From contig CALZIJ010000002.1 in NCBI GenBank assembly GCA_945787655.1, positions 48,493-112,492 on the forward strand: DNA of 64,000 bases. The letters are read 5' to 3'. This DNA comes from Nitrospiria bacterium. Lineage in GTDB: Bacteria; Nitrospirota; Nitrospiria; SBBL01; JAADHI01. The position numbers and the translations under genes are program-made. Of this stretch, positions 1-10,961 are shown piece by piece. Under the pieces are notes generated by a model. It did no database searches, was not told where the DNA came from, and saw nothing but the letters and a program-made list of their open reading frames with translations. Every line of letters starts with the position of its first letter. The first letter of the stretch is position 1.

Positions 1-448
1 GATGAACGGACTGGGGGGTAAGGCCGATATGTGCCATCACGGGAATATCATAACGGCTCAGGGCCTCCACCCGATCCGCCACATTATCCCCGCCTTCAAA
101 TTTCACAGCGGCAGCGCGGCCTTCCTGGATCAATCGACCCGCGTTTTTAATCGTTTCTTCCACACTGCATTGATACGACATAAAAGGCATATCTGCCACA
201 AGCAATGCCTGCTTTGCCGCTCGGCTCACCATTTGGGTGTGATACACCATTTGATCCATCGTGACCGGCAATGTGCTTTCTTCTCCTTGCACGACAATAC
301 CCAGCGTATCTCCAACCAGTATGATGTCTATGCCTGCTTCATCAATCAATTTTGCGAAAGGGTAGTCATACGCAGTCAATGCAGTTATTTTTTCGCCCCG
401 CACTTTTTTGTTTAATAATTCCGGCACCGTAGCGGCTTTGCTTCCCAT
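1..448 (-). CDS. panB: 3-methyl-2-oxobutanoate hydroxymethyltransferase (3' part runs off the window start)
   Basis: Minus-strand reading from ATG at 448 gives [50 protein letters not shown]...[14 protein letters not shown], typical PanB; start overlaps the stop of the next gene (TAATG). Confidence 0.9.
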   Translation of the reverse strand, partial: MGSKAATVPELLNKKVRGEKITALTAYDYPFAKLIDEAGIDIILVGDTLGIVVQGEESTLPVTMDQMVYHTQMVSRAAKQALLVADMPFMSYQCSVEETIKNAGRLIQEGRAAAVKFEGGDNVADRVEALSRYDIPVMAHIGLTPQSVH

Positions 449-1398
449 TATAGGCCTCCTTCAGCGGCTTGGGCGACATTCACGCTGTACGGGAATAAGT
501 CGGCGCGGTCGAGAATCACAGGCACCTGGCTTTCCGCGCCGATGGCCATAATATGCACTCCATCGCACAAAGGCCGAATCGCTTCAATGGTCGAAACGGC
601 TATTTCTAATCCCGCTTCAAGCCCGCCTTCTTTTCCGGCCTTGGCTAATTTGCGAATTAATGGATCGGGCACACGAATACCCGGAATATGACGCGTGACA
701 TATGCGGCCATTTTGTCCGACCGCAAGAGTAAAATGCCGGCAATGATTTTCACATCAAACTGTCGTGCAAAATCCATAAAATGCTTAAACTGATCGGGGT
801 TGAATACTGCCTGGGTCTGGAAAAATTTGGCACCCGCCATCACCTTTTTTTGAAATTTCACCAACAAGGCGTCAAGTGAATCACTCTCAGGAATAGCCAC
901 TGCCCCGGGGAAAAGGTCTGTCCCGCCCTTCAATTCATGATTCACCATGTCCCGTCCCCGGTTGAGATCACCAAGAACATTCAGGATTTGTACAGATTCC
1001 AAATCAAATACCGGTTTGGTTTCAACCTGGTTGCCCACAGTCACATAATCCCCGGTGAGGCACAGCACATTCCGGATTCCTAAAATATGCGCACCCAGCA
1101 AATCAGACTGGATCGCCAATCGGTTTCTGTCCCGACCGGTGACCTGAAAAACAGGGTCATGCCCCAAATCGAGTAAAACTTTACTCATCGCCAAAGAACT
1201 TGCTCGCATGATTGCCGCCTGGTTATCTGTGACATTCAAGGCGTGCACCCGGCCAAGCAATTTTTTCGCACGGTCGCAAAAAAGGCTGGTATCGCTTCCT
1301 TTCGGCGGCGCGGCCTCGGCGGTAATAATGAATTCCCCGGCTTCGCATGCCGCTTTCAACGTTTTTATCGGCGTTTTGTTTTTACGTCTTGTGGACAT
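448..1398 (-). CDS. metF: methylenetetrahydrofolate reductase family protein
   Basis: 316 aa; [11 protein letters not shown]..., ...NVLCLTGDY..., [13 protein letters not shown] motifs of MTHFR-like TIM barrel. Confidence 0.85.
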   Translation of the reverse strand: MSTRRKNKTPIKTLKAACEAGEFIITAEAAPPKGSDTSLFCDRAKKLLGRVHALNVTDNQAAIMRASSLAMSKVLLDLGHDPVFQVTGRDRNRLAIQSDLLGAHILGIRNVLCLTGDYVTVGNQVETKPVFDLESVQILNVLGDLNRGRDMVNHELKGGTDLFPGAVAIPESDSLDALLVKFQKKVMAGAKFFQTQAVFNPDQFKHFMDFARQFDVKIIAGILLLRSDKMAAYVTRHIPGIRVPDPLIRKLAKAGKEGGLEAGLEIAVSTIEAIRPLCDGVHIMAIGAESQVPVILDRADLFPYSVNVAQAAEGGL

Positions 1399-1401
1399 AT
1401 T

Positions 1402-1683
1402 TTATGACGGTTCATCCCGATTTTTAATCAAGTCCGCGTAAAAATTCGTACTGCGGGGAGGCTGGATTTTCAACAATTTTTCGACGGCATCTTTTTTCTT
1501 CATTTCATTGTATATAGTCACCCAAACACAATCAAAGGCTTCTATCACTTCACATTTTCCGCCATCCCGCACCCCCCCGCAGGGACCGTTGACCAATTCT
1601 TTTGGACACCCGACGATGGGGCAGATTCCTCCGGTTTCTTCACAAAGATGATTGTGGGTGCAATTGGGATACTGATAGGTCAT
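1402..1683 (-). CDS. methylenetetrahydrofolate reductase C-terminal (Cys-rich) domain protein
   Basis: 93 aa, CEETGGICPIVGCPKELVNGPCGGVRDGGKCEV; adjacent to MTHFR. Confidence 0.8.
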   Translation of the reverse strand: MTYQYPNCTHNHLCEETGGICPIVGCPKELVNGPCGGVRDGGKCEVIEAFDCVWVTIYNEMKKKDAVEKLLKIQPPRSTNFYADLIKNRDEPS

Positions 1684-1695
1684 AGCGGTGAGACC

Positions 1696-2550
1696 CTATA
1701 TGCTTTCTTCATTGTATTTTAAGGACTGGACTGTGTTTGAAAGTAACATGGCGATGGTCATTGGGCCGACACCACCGGGCACAGGGGTAATTGCCCCGGC
1801 CACTTCACTGACACCATCGAAATCAACATCACCGACCAATTTCCCATCGGGCAAACGGTTAATGCCAACATCAATCACAACCGCTCCCGGCTTGACCATG
1901 TCCTGCGTAATAAATTGTGGTTTTCCAATTGCAGCGATGAGGATATCGGCCTCGCGGCAAACAGCCCCCAAATCCCGTGTCCTGGAGTGGCAGAGGGTTA
2001 CGGTCGCATTCCGGTGAAGCAAGAGGAGAGCGGCTGGCTTTCCTACGATATCACTCCGACCCACGACAACTGCATTCGCTCCCTCGATTTGAACTTTGGA
2101 ACGGTCAAGCAACTCAATAATACCCAGAGGCGTGCAAGAAACAAAACCAGGCTGATTGGCCACCAGTTTACCGACATTTAAATAATGAAAACCATCGACA
2201 TCCTTTGCGGGACTCACGGCATCAAGCACCCGCCGTGCGTTAATCCCTTTTGGTAAAGGCAATTGAACTAAAATACCATGGATTTTCGGAATCTGGTTCA
2301 GGTCTTCAATCAACGACATAATTTCCGGTTCCGTGGCGGTTTGGGGCAAACGATATTCTTCAGAATAAATGCCGACTTCACTACACATCTTCCGCTTGTT
2401 TCGAACATAAATTTGAGAAGCGGGGTCCTCTCCAACCAGTACAACGGCAAGACCAGGCACTTCACTGCCCGTTCGTGATTGAATCTCACGCTGGAGATCC
2501 TCACGTACTTCCTTCGCAACTTTTTTTCCGTCAATTATTTTAGCTGTCAC
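1696..2550 (-). CDS. folD: bifunctional methylenetetrahydrofolate dehydrogenase / methenyltetrahydrofolate cyclohydrolase
   Basis: 284 aa; [65 protein letters not shown]. Confidence 0.97.
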   Translation of the reverse strand: MTAKIIDGKKVAKEVREDLQREIQSRTGSEVPGLAVVLVGEDPASQIYVRNKRKMCSEVGIYSEEYRLPQTATEPEIMSLIEDLNQIPKIHGILVQLPLPKGINARRVLDAVSPAKDVDGFHYLNVGKLVANQPGFVSCTPLGIIELLDRSKVQIEGANAVVVGRSDIVGKPAALLLLHRNATVTLCHSRTRDLGAVCREADILIAAIGKPQFITQDMVKPGAVVIDVGINRLPDGKLVGDVDFDGVSEVAGAITPVPGGVGPMTIAMLLSNTVQSLKYNEESI

Positions 2551-3139
2551 ACGCTTCCTCCCTGCAATAAATTGTCCTGTATTCCGTTACGATCATATCC
2601 ACGGGGACATCCGTGGATTCGGCTGGTAATTGCGCTACAAGCTGTGTTTCAAATGCCAATCCAAGGACGGGCTTTTCATTTTGAGACAGAGCCCGATCAT
2701 AATAGCCGCCCCCATATCCCAAACGGTTTCCATTTTCGTCAAAAGCAATTCCCGGAACCACCCATAGTTCAATCTCGCCAGCATCCACTTTTTTTAAAAA
2801 TTGCGGCTTTGGCTGCAAGGTTAAAAACGGACCATATTCCAACTTTTCGGGCTCACCTGGAATATATTCCGAAAAAAAAAGCGTCTTGTTTAGAGCATCA
2901 ACCACTGGGATCACAATCTGTTTCTTAAGGTTTTTCGCCGCCTCAACAAGATATTGCGTGCTAACTTCTTCCCGGACCGACAAATAGATATGCACTGACA
3001 TTGCCTCTTGAAACGGTTTTAAATGGATCAAGCGATCCGCTATGTCCCGGCTTTTTTTCAGACGTTCAGCGGCACTGATCTGCTTTCGAAGAAGCACTTG
3101 TTCCGTCCGGATTAATTGTTTCCTGGCAAGTAAGCTCAT
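2540..3139 (-). CDS. 5-formyltetrahydrofolate cyclo-ligase
   Basis: 199 aa; [24 protein letters not shown] signature. Confidence 0.93.
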   Translation of the reverse strand: MSLLARKQLIRTEQVLLRKQISAAERLKKSRDIADRLIHLKPFQEAMSVHIYLSVREEVSTQYLVEAAKNLKKQIVIPVVDALNKTLFFSEYIPGEPEKLEYGPFLTLQPKPQFLKKVDAGEIELWVVPGIAFDENGNRLGYGGGYYDRALSQNEKPVLGLAFETQLVAQLPAESTDVPVDMIVTEYRTIYCREEACDS

Positions 3140-3160
3140 AGAAATTCGCCAATTTTTTCA

Positions 3161-3189
3161 GATTAACAACCCCTTAAATCACTTGTCAA
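3161..3189 (-). promoter_or_regulatory. candidate sigma70-type promoter of the folate operon
   Basis: Minus strand TTGACA-17 bp-TTAATC immediately upstream of the 5-FTHF cyclo-ligase gene. Confidence 0.45.
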
Positions 3190-3401
3190 GGAACCAGAAC
3201 CTTTGCAGACCCGCCTGTCATCACCCCCCTCTTTTGGGGGGATTGTATCAACAAGGCCGTTTGGTTACAATTTTTGTTTGATTGTTGTTTGACATTATAA
3301 AGTCTGGTTTTTATTTTTAGAGTATAATGATGATTCAAATGTATGTGTTATCTTTATTTTTATTGTAATCATCTTTTGTAAAAATGTAAAAAGGAATACT
3401 G

Positions 3402-4985
3402 GTGATACCCATGCGATTTGGACCATTCAAAACATATCAAATCGGCTTGTTTAGTTTTCTGGCCGGGATTGTCTTTTACTTGTACTACCCTGTCCTTCTG
3501 GGTTTGGCCGACGATTGGTGGAATGACCCCGATTATTCCCACGGCCTGCTGGTTCCAATCATCAGCTTGTATTTTATTTGGGAAAAAAGAGAAGCGCTGA
3601 AAAACCTCTCCTTTCGTCCGGATTATCGCGGCCTAATCATTTTATTGGGCAGCGTCAGCCTGCTGACATTAGGGAATGCGGGGTCTGAACTTTTTTTAAT
3701 GCGGATCTCTCTCATCATCACCATTGCGGGGCTCATTATTTTCTTACTTGGATTTGACACCTTAAAAGTCATTCTTTTTCCGATTGGCTTTTTATTTTTT
3801 ATGATTCCCCTTCCGGCCATTGTTTTTAATGCAGTGGCTTTTCCCTTACAACTTTTTGCAGCTCAAACGGCTGCATTTTGCCTGCAAGTCGTTAAAATTC
3901 CTGTCCTTCGGGAAGGAAACCTGATTTATCTCGCATCCTCAATCATGGATGTCACCGAAGCCTGCAGCGGAATCCGGTCATTGATGACGCTTTCCGCATT
4001 GGGAACCCTTTTTGCCTACATTACTCAAAAAACCAATTTAAAACGCGGGCTAATGATGGCCTCCACCATTCCGATCGCTATTTTTTCCAATGCCTTCCGT
4101 GTCACCGGGACCGGATTATTAGCTCAGTTTGTGGGAGAAGAAGCGGCTCAGGGATTCTATCATACCTTTACAGGATGGCTTGTTTTCATTGTCGCTTTTA
4201 TTTTGTTATTGCTTGTTGGTTATATTTTTTCCAAGTTTCCTGACAAACCCGTGATTGCAAAACCCGCCAGCCCGCCAGCCCGCCAGCCTTCTCAAAAACC
4301 CAGACCCACATGGATTCCATTAACACTTTCCTTGATGGTTTTAGGAAGCGGCATTTATATTAATCAAAACATTCTGCTTCACGGCCAGCCGGTCATGCTG
4401 GAGCAATCATTATCCGGCATGCCCCTTCATCTTGACCAGGGGCGCGGAGACGACCACCCCTTCGAGGAAAAAACAGTCCGTGTTCTCGGGGTAACGGATT
4501 ATATTAACCGGCTGTATGTTTCTGAACCCGATAACTCAGGTCTTTCTGAATCAGTCTGGTTTTATGCCGGATATTACGCAACACAAAGGACCGGGGCGAC
4601 TTACCACAGCCCTAAAAATTGTCTGCCTGGCAGCGGTTGGGAAATTGTTTCCATAGAAGATCACCCGGTATCCATGGTTTCTGCAGGCGGGACAGCCTCA
4701 ACAGAAATCATTAACAAGGTCATTGTTCAAAAAGGGCTGGACCGCCAGCTCATCCTTTATTGGTATCAGGACCGGGGGAGAATCATCACCAGTGAGTATT
4801 GGGCAAAGATTTACTTAATTTGGGATTCCATTACAAAAGGGCGGACGGATGGCTCAATGATTCGGGTTTCCATCCCGATTCCTCGGGGGGATTCCCCGGA
4901 TAACGCCTTGGAACTAGGCCTAAAATATATCCAGAAAGTCTCTCCATATCTCGTAGAATACCTGCCAGGCCCGAACATCGCCTAG
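3402..4985 (+). CDS. exosortase (EpsH-like) with C-terminal EpsI-like domain
   Basis: 527 aa multi-TM protein; exosortase catalytic signatures VTEACSGIRSL (Cys), SNAFRVTGTG (Arg), FYHTFTGW (His); EpsI-like soluble C-terminus. Confidence 0.92.
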   Translation: MIPMRFGPFKTYQIGLFSFLAGIVFYLYYPVLLGLADDWWNDPDYSHGLLVPIISLYFIWEKREALKNLSFRPDYRGLIILLGSVSLLTLGNAGSELFLMRISLIITIAGLIIFLLGFDTLKVILFPIGFLFFMIPLPAIVFNAVAFPLQLFAAQTAAFCLQVVKIPVLREGNLIYLASSIMDVTEACSGIRSLMTLSALGTLFAYITQKTNLKRGLMMASTIPIAIFSNAFRVTGTGLLAQFVGEEAAQGFYHTFTGWLVFIVAFILLLLVGYIFSKFPDKPVIAKPASPPARQPSQKPRPTWIPLTLSLMVLGSGIYINQNILLHGQPVMLEQSLSGMPLHLDQGRGDDHPFEEKTVRVLGVTDYINRLYVSEPDNSGLSESVWFYAGYYATQRTGATYHSPKNCLPGSGWEIVSIEDHPVSMVSAGGTASTEIINKVIVQKGLDRQLILYWYQDRGRIITSEYWAKIYLIWDSITKGRTDGSMIRVSIPIPRGDSPDNALELGLKYIQKVSPYLVEYLPGPNIA

Positions 4986-5045
4986 CCAGAATTTCATTCA
5001 ACTGCTATTATTCCATAGACCATTAACAACTAGAAGGTCCGTAGA

Positions 5046-7136
5046 ATGGGTTTTTCACCGGCTGCCTTTCCCTTATTGACCAATATTATATTCTCTCTCG
5101 GTTTTGCCATTTTAATCGGAATAAAGGGGGTCCGCCATCCAGCAAATTTGGGCTTCGCTCTGGCCATGCTGGGACAGGCGCTACAGGAAGTCAGTACGTT
5201 TTTTATCACCACAGCCACACATTCTAATCCAGTGTTTTTTTTAGGAAAGTTTACCCTGCTCTCCTCAGTCATGATGAGTGGGGGATGGTTGATTTTTTCA
5301 ATCACCTTTGCCCGGCCAGACCCGGCTGAAGTACTCAAAAGAAAAGTCCCTTTTATCGGATTTTACCTCTCTCTTCTTCTCTTTCTCTTTTTCCCTGTGT
5401 TTGAAAAAAACCTGTCTGTTGACGGCTTTATACGGACATTATATGTCAGTAACACTGGTTTCGTTTTTTTTATTCTTTACCTGATTCTATTGGTTTCAAT
5501 ACTTATGAACCTTGAGCAGACCTTTCGAGAGTCCTCCGGGCTGACACGTTACCGCATCAAGTACATGCTCCTCGGCGCCGGCGCCATTCTCGCTTTAGAA
5601 ATCTATAAAGCCGCTCAAGTGCTTCTTTTTTCTGTTTTTTCACTGGATATTCTTCCTATTTATTCAATCGCCTTGATAATGTCAAACCTGTTGCTCCTTT
5701 TTGCGGTTGTCCGGCACAGGCTGTTAAATGTCGAGGTCTTTGTTTCCCGTTATGTGGTGTATAAGTCCGTGACCCTGCTTGCTGTGGGGGTATATCTGGG
5801 TACTGTCGGTTTAATCATCACAGGGATACAACGTTTTGGAGGAGGGACCTATATTCGACTGGTGCCCATTGTGGTTTTTGCTGCACTTCTGGCCATGATC
5901 ATTCTTCTGCTTTCCGACGAATTACGACGAAAAATGCAGACCTTCATCAACGTCCATTTTTACCGGAATAAACATGATTACCGGAATAAATGGCAAGAAT
6001 TTACTTCCTCGGTAGGGTCCAAACTGGCTTTACCTGAATTGCTGCCTTCACTCGTGACCTGGATGTGCGAAACAATGGGCACAAACGACTGCGCCATTTG
6101 GTTGTTAGATAAGGAGCGAAACCGGTATTACCTTGCAAGTCGGCGCGGATTTTCTTCCGCACCTCCCATTTGGTCAGACCAAAGCCAATTAATCGAAACC
6201 ATTAAAAAAGGCGGCGGGCCACTAGAATTAACGGATAATAATCTGCGCTTTGAAACGCTTAGCCAGGAAGCGGTTTCATTTTTTGAAGCCAGCCCCGTCA
6301 CGGCATGGATTCCACTTTATTCCAACGAAGAAATGATCGGCGTTTTCTCCCTTGGGAAAAAAATTACCGAAGAGGGCTATGATTACCACGACCTCGAATT
6401 ATTAATGACCATTGCCGACCAGGCGGCCGGTCAAATTGACCGGGTGCGCTTGATTGAAGAGTTAGGCGTCGTTCGTGAACTGAAAGCCATCCATACGCTC
6501 TCCTCTTTTTTTCTGCATGATTTAAAAAACTACACCTCAACCCTGTCTCTTTTAGCTCAAAATGTCACCAAACATGGATCAAATCCCGACTTTCAGAAAG
6601 ACGCTTTTAAGACCATTCAAGGCACGGTGGACAAAATGAATCAACTGATCAAACACATCACAGTTGTCGCCAAAGGGCTGGTATTATCCCGATCCGAGGT
6701 CGATCTGAATGCCCTCATTGAAAGGACGCTTTCAGGCTTGGATGGTGCACTCGGCTTAAAAGGCCGTATTTGTTACCTTTTCGGTGACTTGCCCGTACTT
6801 TCAGCAGATCCCGAACAGCTCGCCAATGTCCTCCGAAACCTGACCATCAACGCCAGTAATGCCAATAAAGAAGGCGGCGTTGTTACTATTGAAACCCGTT
6901 TTGAAAATGAACAGATCTTTTTATCTGTCAGTGACGAAGGGAGCGGGATGACCGAAGAATTTATCTCAACCAAGCTGTTTAAACCCTTACGTACTTCACG
7001 GGCAGCGGGTTGGGGGATCGGACTATTTCAATGCCAACAAATCGTCAAAGCGCATGGCGGGAATATCCTGGTTGAAAGCGAGGTCGGGGTGGGCAGTACT
7101 TTTACTGTTAAACTGCCCATTGGCGGAGAAAAATAA
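5046..7136 (+). CDS. prsK: PEP-CTERM system-type histidine kinase PrsK
   Basis: 696 aa: multi-TM N-terminus, GAF-like region, HDLKN dimerisation motif and HATPase (NLTINASNAN, GWGIGLFQCQQIVKAHGG). Adjacent to exosortase. Confidence 0.87.
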   Translation: MGFSPAAFPLLTNIIFSLGFAILIGIKGVRHPANLGFALAMLGQALQEVSTFFITTATHSNPVFFLGKFTLLSSVMMSGGWLIFSITFARPDPAEVLKRKVPFIGFYLSLLLFLFFPVFEKNLSVDGFIRTLYVSNTGFVFFILYLILLVSILMNLEQTFRESSGLTRYRIKYMLLGAGAILALEIYKAAQVLLFSVFSLDILPIYSIALIMSNLLLLFAVVRHRLLNVEVFVSRYVVYKSVTLLAVGVYLGTVGLIITGIQRFGGGTYIRLVPIVVFAALLAMIILLLSDELRRKMQTFINVHFYRNKHDYRNKWQEFTSSVGSKLALPELLPSLVTWMCETMGTNDCAIWLLDKERNRYYLASRRGFSSAPPIWSDQSQLIETIKKGGGPLELTDNNLRFETLSQEAVSFFEASPVTAWIPLYSNEEMIGVFSLGKKITEEGYDYHDLELLMTIADQAAGQIDRVRLIEELGVVRELKAIHTLSSFFLHDLKNYTSTLSLLAQNVTKHGSNPDFQKDAFKTIQGTVDKMNQLIKHITVVAKGLVLSRSEVDLNALIERTLSGLDGALGLKGRICYLFGDLPVLSADPEQLANVLRNLTINASNANKEGGVVTIETRFENEQIFLSVSDEGSGMTEEFISTKLFKPLRTSRAAGWGIGLFQCQQIVKAHGGNILVESEVGVGSTFTVKLPIGGEK

Positions 7137-7142
7137 CCGGAA

Positions 7143-7643
7143 TCAATGCCCGCCTTTTTTTAACTGGTATTCCCAGGGCGGGACCGGATCCTTTGTTTTC
7201 CATAACCCGATTTTCATTTGCCGTGCAGCGTCTTCCAAATCGCCATAGGACATATCATCGGAGCGCTTCCAGGCCCACCAAGCCAGGCCTGCCTTGATCA
7301 ATTCCCGGTTGAGGTTGAGACTCTTATCCAACAAAATCACTTCAGCAACCGCCTGTCCCCGTCGATCAAGCTCTTTCACATTGACCTGGACCGGACCGGC
7401 AAAAACCAGCATGGCGCTAAATTCCTTCGCTTCATTAGAAAATGCTTGACCGGTTTCGGGACAGTCCACATCGGCTAAACGCACCCGAACCAATTTCCCT
7501 TTGTGAAGAATACTGAGTAAATCCCCTTCAATCACATCCATCACCGTGCCATTGAAGGAATACGAAAATGTGGGTCCCGCACCCACGCTCGTAGTTACGA
7601 AAAAAAGAGAAAAAACCAGGACAAAAAGAGGTGTTATTTTCAT
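7143..7643 (-). CDS. staphylococcal nuclease-like (thermonuclease) secreted protein
   Basis: 166 aa, signal peptide; VRVRLADVDCPETGQAFSNEAKEF SNase pattern. Confidence 0.75.
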   Translation of the reverse strand: MKITPLFVLVFSLFFVTTSVGAGPTFSYSFNGTVMDVIEGDLLSILHKGKLVRVRLADVDCPETGQAFSNEAKEFSAMLVFAGPVQVNVKELDRRGQAVAEVILLDKSLNLNRELIKAGLAWWAWKRSDDMSYGDLEDAARQMKIGLWKTKDPVPPWEYQLKKGGH

Positions 7644-7657
7644 TGGCCTAAAACCAA

Positions 7658-8227
7658 TTATTGCGTTTTGATTGAAGCGAGGTGCCCGTCTTTAAAAAAG
7701 AGGACTTTACGTTTTGTAAAATAATACCACCGCTCAGTCTTCATAAACGTTCCGATCGCGGGTTTGACTTCCTCAGGTTTTCCCAAACTGGCCTGAACAT
7801 TTTCCTGGGTCATGCCGACCAAAACATGACCCCGCCGGATGGCCTCCCGGGTTTCATTATCCAGACCGGGATGTGTTTCAAGATATTGATCTTTTCGTTG
7901 TTGTTCAAAAACACGGTAAGCTTCATTGTACAAGGTATTTTTTTCAGACTTGGAAAGATCCCACCCGGAGATGTAAACAAGATAACCCATCTCTCTCTTT
8001 TTCTTCATATGCGTTAACGTTTCATCACCCGCAACAGGAACAAGCATGGCGATCAATTCTTCCCGCGTTGCTTTTCTACCGGCTTCAAAAAGCCGGTTCA
8101 GCAATGAAAGAGAGGTCTCATTCAGGGCGTAGGCGGTTGAAGTAACAAAGAAAAAAAACAGGCTATAACATACAATTCGTTTCAAAATGATATCCAGAGG
8201 TGAATAGATGAGGAACCCCTGATTCAA
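7658..8227 (-). CDS. hypothetical exported protein (true start probably downstream of annotated ATG)
   Basis: 189 aa; hydrophobic KRIVCYSLFFFFVTSTAYA signal-like segment; MTQENVQASLGKPEEVKP resembles SmpA/OmlA-type C-terminal fold. First ~8 codons lie in an inverted repeat. Confidence 0.55.
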   Translation of the reverse strand: MNQGFLIYSPLDIILKRIVCYSLFFFFVTSTAYALNETSLSLLNRLFEAGRKATREELIAMLVPVAGDETLTHMKKKREMGYLVYISGWDLSKSEKNTLYNEAYRVFEQQRKDQYLETHPGLDNETREAIRRGHVLVGMTQENVQASLGKPEEVKPAIGTFMKTERWYYFTKRKVLFFKDGHLASIKTQ

Positions 8228-8304
8228 TCTCGAATGTCAATCAAGCAGTTGACGCCGTCAACTTTTCCGCATTCAAGCCAGACTGAATCAGAGGTTCCTC
8301 ATCT
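8206..8304. repeat. nested inverted-repeat element
   Basis: Outer arms agatgaggaacccctgattcaatc (8206-8229) / gactgaatcagaggttcctcatct (8281-8304), 22/24 complementary; inner perfect palindrome gttgacg-c-cgtcaac (8249-8263). Confidence 0.7.
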
Positions 8305-8372
8305 AAAAATTTTATCACAAGCACTGGACAAAATGTCAATATCTCGACAATGAAATGACCCTGATTTTACTT

Positions 8373-8636
8373 TCATCCTGCCACCTGAGTCTTGTCCTGG
8401 ACTTGGGGTTCCGCCTGGGTCAGAACAGGTTCTCCCGAAAACGGGGTATCGAGCCTTTTGTAGTCCATCGGGACAGGAATGCCTCTTTTCATAAAGACAA
8501 GCAGTTCACGCGTCACTTCCTTAAAAAGTATACTCAGCTCCGGTCTCAGTTTTTTAAACGCGACAAAAGTCGTTAATGCCAGCAAAAACACAGTTGCAGG
8601 GACGCCTAAACTCACCGCTAAAAATTGGTTAATCAT
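8373..8636 (-). CDS. small single-TM membrane protein, hypothetical
   Basis: 87 aa, strong SD (AAAGGAGG) upstream of ATG, preceded by sigma54-like promoter. Confidence 0.65.
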   Translation of the reverse strand: MINQFLAVSLGVPATVFLLALTTFVAFKKLRPELSILFKEVTRELLVFMKRGIPVPMDYKRLDTPFSGEPVLTQAEPQVQDKTQVAG

Positions 8637-8704
8637 TTTTTTTCCTCCTTTTATAATCTGTTTTCAGTGATAAACCATGTTGCTCTTATTTATGCCCCAA
8701 GATA

Positions 8705-8722
8705 TAGCAATTGCTGTGCCAA
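8705..8722 (-). promoter_or_regulatory. candidate sigma54 (-24/-12) promoter
   Basis: Minus strand TTGGCACAGCAATTGCTA: GG and GC separated by exactly 10 nt, matching YTGGCACGnnnnTTGCW at all but one position. Confidence 0.75.
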
Positions 8723-8781
8723 AAAATTTTACCTTTTTAAATCAGGTACTTACAGAATCTTACTGCCTTCCACCCCATAAT

Positions 8782-8825
8782 AATGTTTCAAATAGAAACA
8801 AATATGCGTTTCTATTTGAAACATT
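8782..8825. promoter_or_regulatory. paired palindromic upstream activator-like sites
   Basis: Perfect 18-bp inverted repeat AATGTTTCAAATAGAAAC-8 bp-GTTTCTATTTGAAACATT; each arm is an imperfect TGTTTC-N5-GAAAC(A) palindrome; ~60-100 bp upstream of the sigma54-like promoter. Confidence 0.65.
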
Positions 8826-8870
8826 CAATAAAATGAAACACCGCTTTTAATGGCTTGGTGAAATGAGGCC

Positions 8871-10892
8871 TTATTCGCCAGAATAGAGGAAACAGCTTGT
8901 TTCGTGGGATGGGCTTAAAACCGAGAGATCAGGGTACTCTTCCCGGCAAACCGGCATGGACTTCGGACAACGAGGGTGGAAATAACACCCCTTTGGTGGA
9001 TTGATGGGAGACGGGAGATCCCCTTCTACCCGAATAATCATGCGTTTCTTTTTGGGGTCCACTTGCGGAACCGCGGAGAGCAGGGCTTGTGTGTAAGGAT
9101 GTTTTGGGTTTCCTAAAACCGACTCGACAGAGCCATATTCGACAATGCGGCCCAAATACATGACCGCGACCTCATCGGCAAAATAGTCTACAACTGATAG
9201 ATCATGCGTGATAAATAAATAGGCGAGGCGGTATGTTGACTGTAACTGTTTTAACAAATTCAAAACCTGTGCCTGCACTGAAACATCGAGCGCGCTCGTC
9301 GGTTCATCGCAGATAATCACTTTCGGCTGGACGGCTAAAACGCGAGCGATGCAGATCCGTTGACGCTGACCGCCCGAAAATTCATGCGGGTAACGATCCT
9401 TCGCATCCGGGGTCAACCCCACCTGGTCCAACAACTCATCCATCCATGTGTCATCATCTTGCGCCTGTTCGACCTTTAGGGCCTTCACCCCTTCCTTTAA
9501 AATATCTCCCACCAACATTCGGGGATTCAGGGAAGAATAGGGGTCTTGAAAAATGATTTGAAAATCGCTCCGTCTTTGTCGAAGCGCCTCCCTTGAAAGC
9601 GTGGATAAATCGGTATTTTCCAAAACCACAGCGCCTTCCGTTTGAGGGATTAATTGAAGAATTGCCTTCCCCACAGTGGTCTTTCCACAGCCGGATTCCC
9701 CAACAAGGGCAACGGTCTTCCCCGGATCGATTTTTAATGACACCCCGTCGACCGCCTTCACATGGCCGACGACCCGCTTAAACAGGCCTTTTTGAACCGG
9801 GAAATGCACTTTCAAATTCGAAACCTGGAGCAATGTGGACTTTTCATGATCCATACCCGAAACACCCACATCCCCTGTTTTCGAGATATTTTCTTGTAAT
9901 TTTTCGGCTTCACGCGCCATTTCCGGCGCATCAACCAGATGACATCGAACCCCGCCCGTTTCAAGGGAGTGCCATTGAGGCACTTCTTTTTCACACCGCT
10001 CCCACGCATTGTCACAGCGGTTTGAAAAACGGCAGCCCAGAAAAACCTGATTCAGGGCCGGCACCGTGCCCCGGATAATTTCCAGGGCTTCTCCACGCTG
10101 TTTGTTTCCGGGAAGTGAACTGAGCAACTTTTGTGAATAGGGATGGCGTGGATTTTCAAAAAAGGCCTGGCGTTCCGCCATTTCAACAATTTCTCCGGCA
10201 TACATCACCGCCACATGGTCCGCCATTTCTGACACCACTCCAAGGTCATGTGTAATTAACAAAATCGCCATGCCCTTGTCTTTTTGAAGGCGGCGGAGCA
10301 AGTCCAGAATTTGGGCCTGAATCGTTACATCCAAAGCCGTCGTCGGCTCATCGGCGATCAACAAATCAGGTTCTCCCGAAAGTGCAATGGCAATCATCAC
10401 ACGTTGTTTCATCCCGCCTGAAATTTGATGCGGATACTCATCATAACGCCGGTTTGGATCTGGGATGCCAACCAGATCCAGCAAATCAACGGCACGCGCT
10501 CTAGCCATTTTCGCATCCAGTTTTAAATGATATTCAAGCGTTTCCCGAATCTGCTCCCCGATGCTAATGACCGGATTAAGGCTGGTCATTGGCTCCTGGA
10601 ATATCATCGACATCCGGTTTCCCCGCAAACCCCGCATGGCCACTTCAGGAAGGCCGCATAAATCTTCTCCTTCCAATAAAATCTGTCCCGATTCAATTCG
10701 CCCGGCAGGTTGGGGAACCAGTTTCATAATGGAAAGCGCCGTCATTGATTTCCCGCTACCGGATTCACCCACTAATGCAAAGGTTTCTCCGCGCTGTATA
10801 TCAAAAGACACACCATCCACGGCACGGACGATCCCGCCCTCGGTTGAAAACCATGTTTTAAGGCCCTGAATGGATAACAAACTTTGACTCAT
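8871..10892 (-). CDS. ABC transporter, two fused ATP-binding domains (oligopeptide/dipeptide, Yej/Opp type)
   Basis: 673 aa; two Walker A ([17 protein letters not shown]) and two signatures ([16 protein letters not shown]). Confidence 0.95.
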   Translation of the reverse strand: MSQSLLSIQGLKTWFSTEGGIVRAVDGVSFDIQRGETFALVGESGSGKSMTALSIMKLVPQPAGRIESGQILLEGEDLCGLPEVAMRGLRGNRMSMIFQEPMTSLNPVISIGEQIRETLEYHLKLDAKMARARAVDLLDLVGIPDPNRRYDEYPHQISGGMKQRVMIAIALSGEPDLLIADEPTTALDVTIQAQILDLLRRLQKDKGMAILLITHDLGVVSEMADHVAVMYAGEIVEMAERQAFFENPRHPYSQKLLSSLPGNKQRGEALEIIRGTVPALNQVFLGCRFSNRCDNAWERCEKEVPQWHSLETGGVRCHLVDAPEMAREAEKLQENISKTGDVGVSGMDHEKSTLLQVSNLKVHFPVQKGLFKRVVGHVKAVDGVSLKIDPGKTVALVGESGCGKTTVGKAILQLIPQTEGAVVLENTDLSTLSREALRQRRSDFQIIFQDPYSSLNPRMLVGDILKEGVKALKVEQAQDDDTWMDELLDQVGLTPDAKDRYPHEFSGGQRQRICIARVLAVQPKVIICDEPTSALDVSVQAQVLNLLKQLQSTYRLAYLFITHDLSVVDYFADEVAVMYLGRIVEYGSVESVLGNPKHPYTQALLSAVPQVDPKKKRMIIRVEGDLPSPINPPKGCYFHPRCPKSMPVCREEYPDLSVLSPSHETSCFLYSGE

Positions 10893-10961
10893 GAGCTACG
10901 CTTATTTTTCACTGAGATAAATACCGGTTAAAGAGAATGAAATAATGATGGTCTTCAAGGC

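Noticed and set aside
2-415. Plus-strand 137-aa ORF in the provided track
   Set aside because: Antisense to a clear panB reading on the minus strand; composition of the translation is unlike a real protein.
3140-3300. Possible 6S RNA (ssrS), often next to the 5-FTHF cyclo-ligase gene
   Set aside because: Region contains a promoter-like element and G-run hairpin but I could not fold a convincing 6S structure by eye; needs Infernal.
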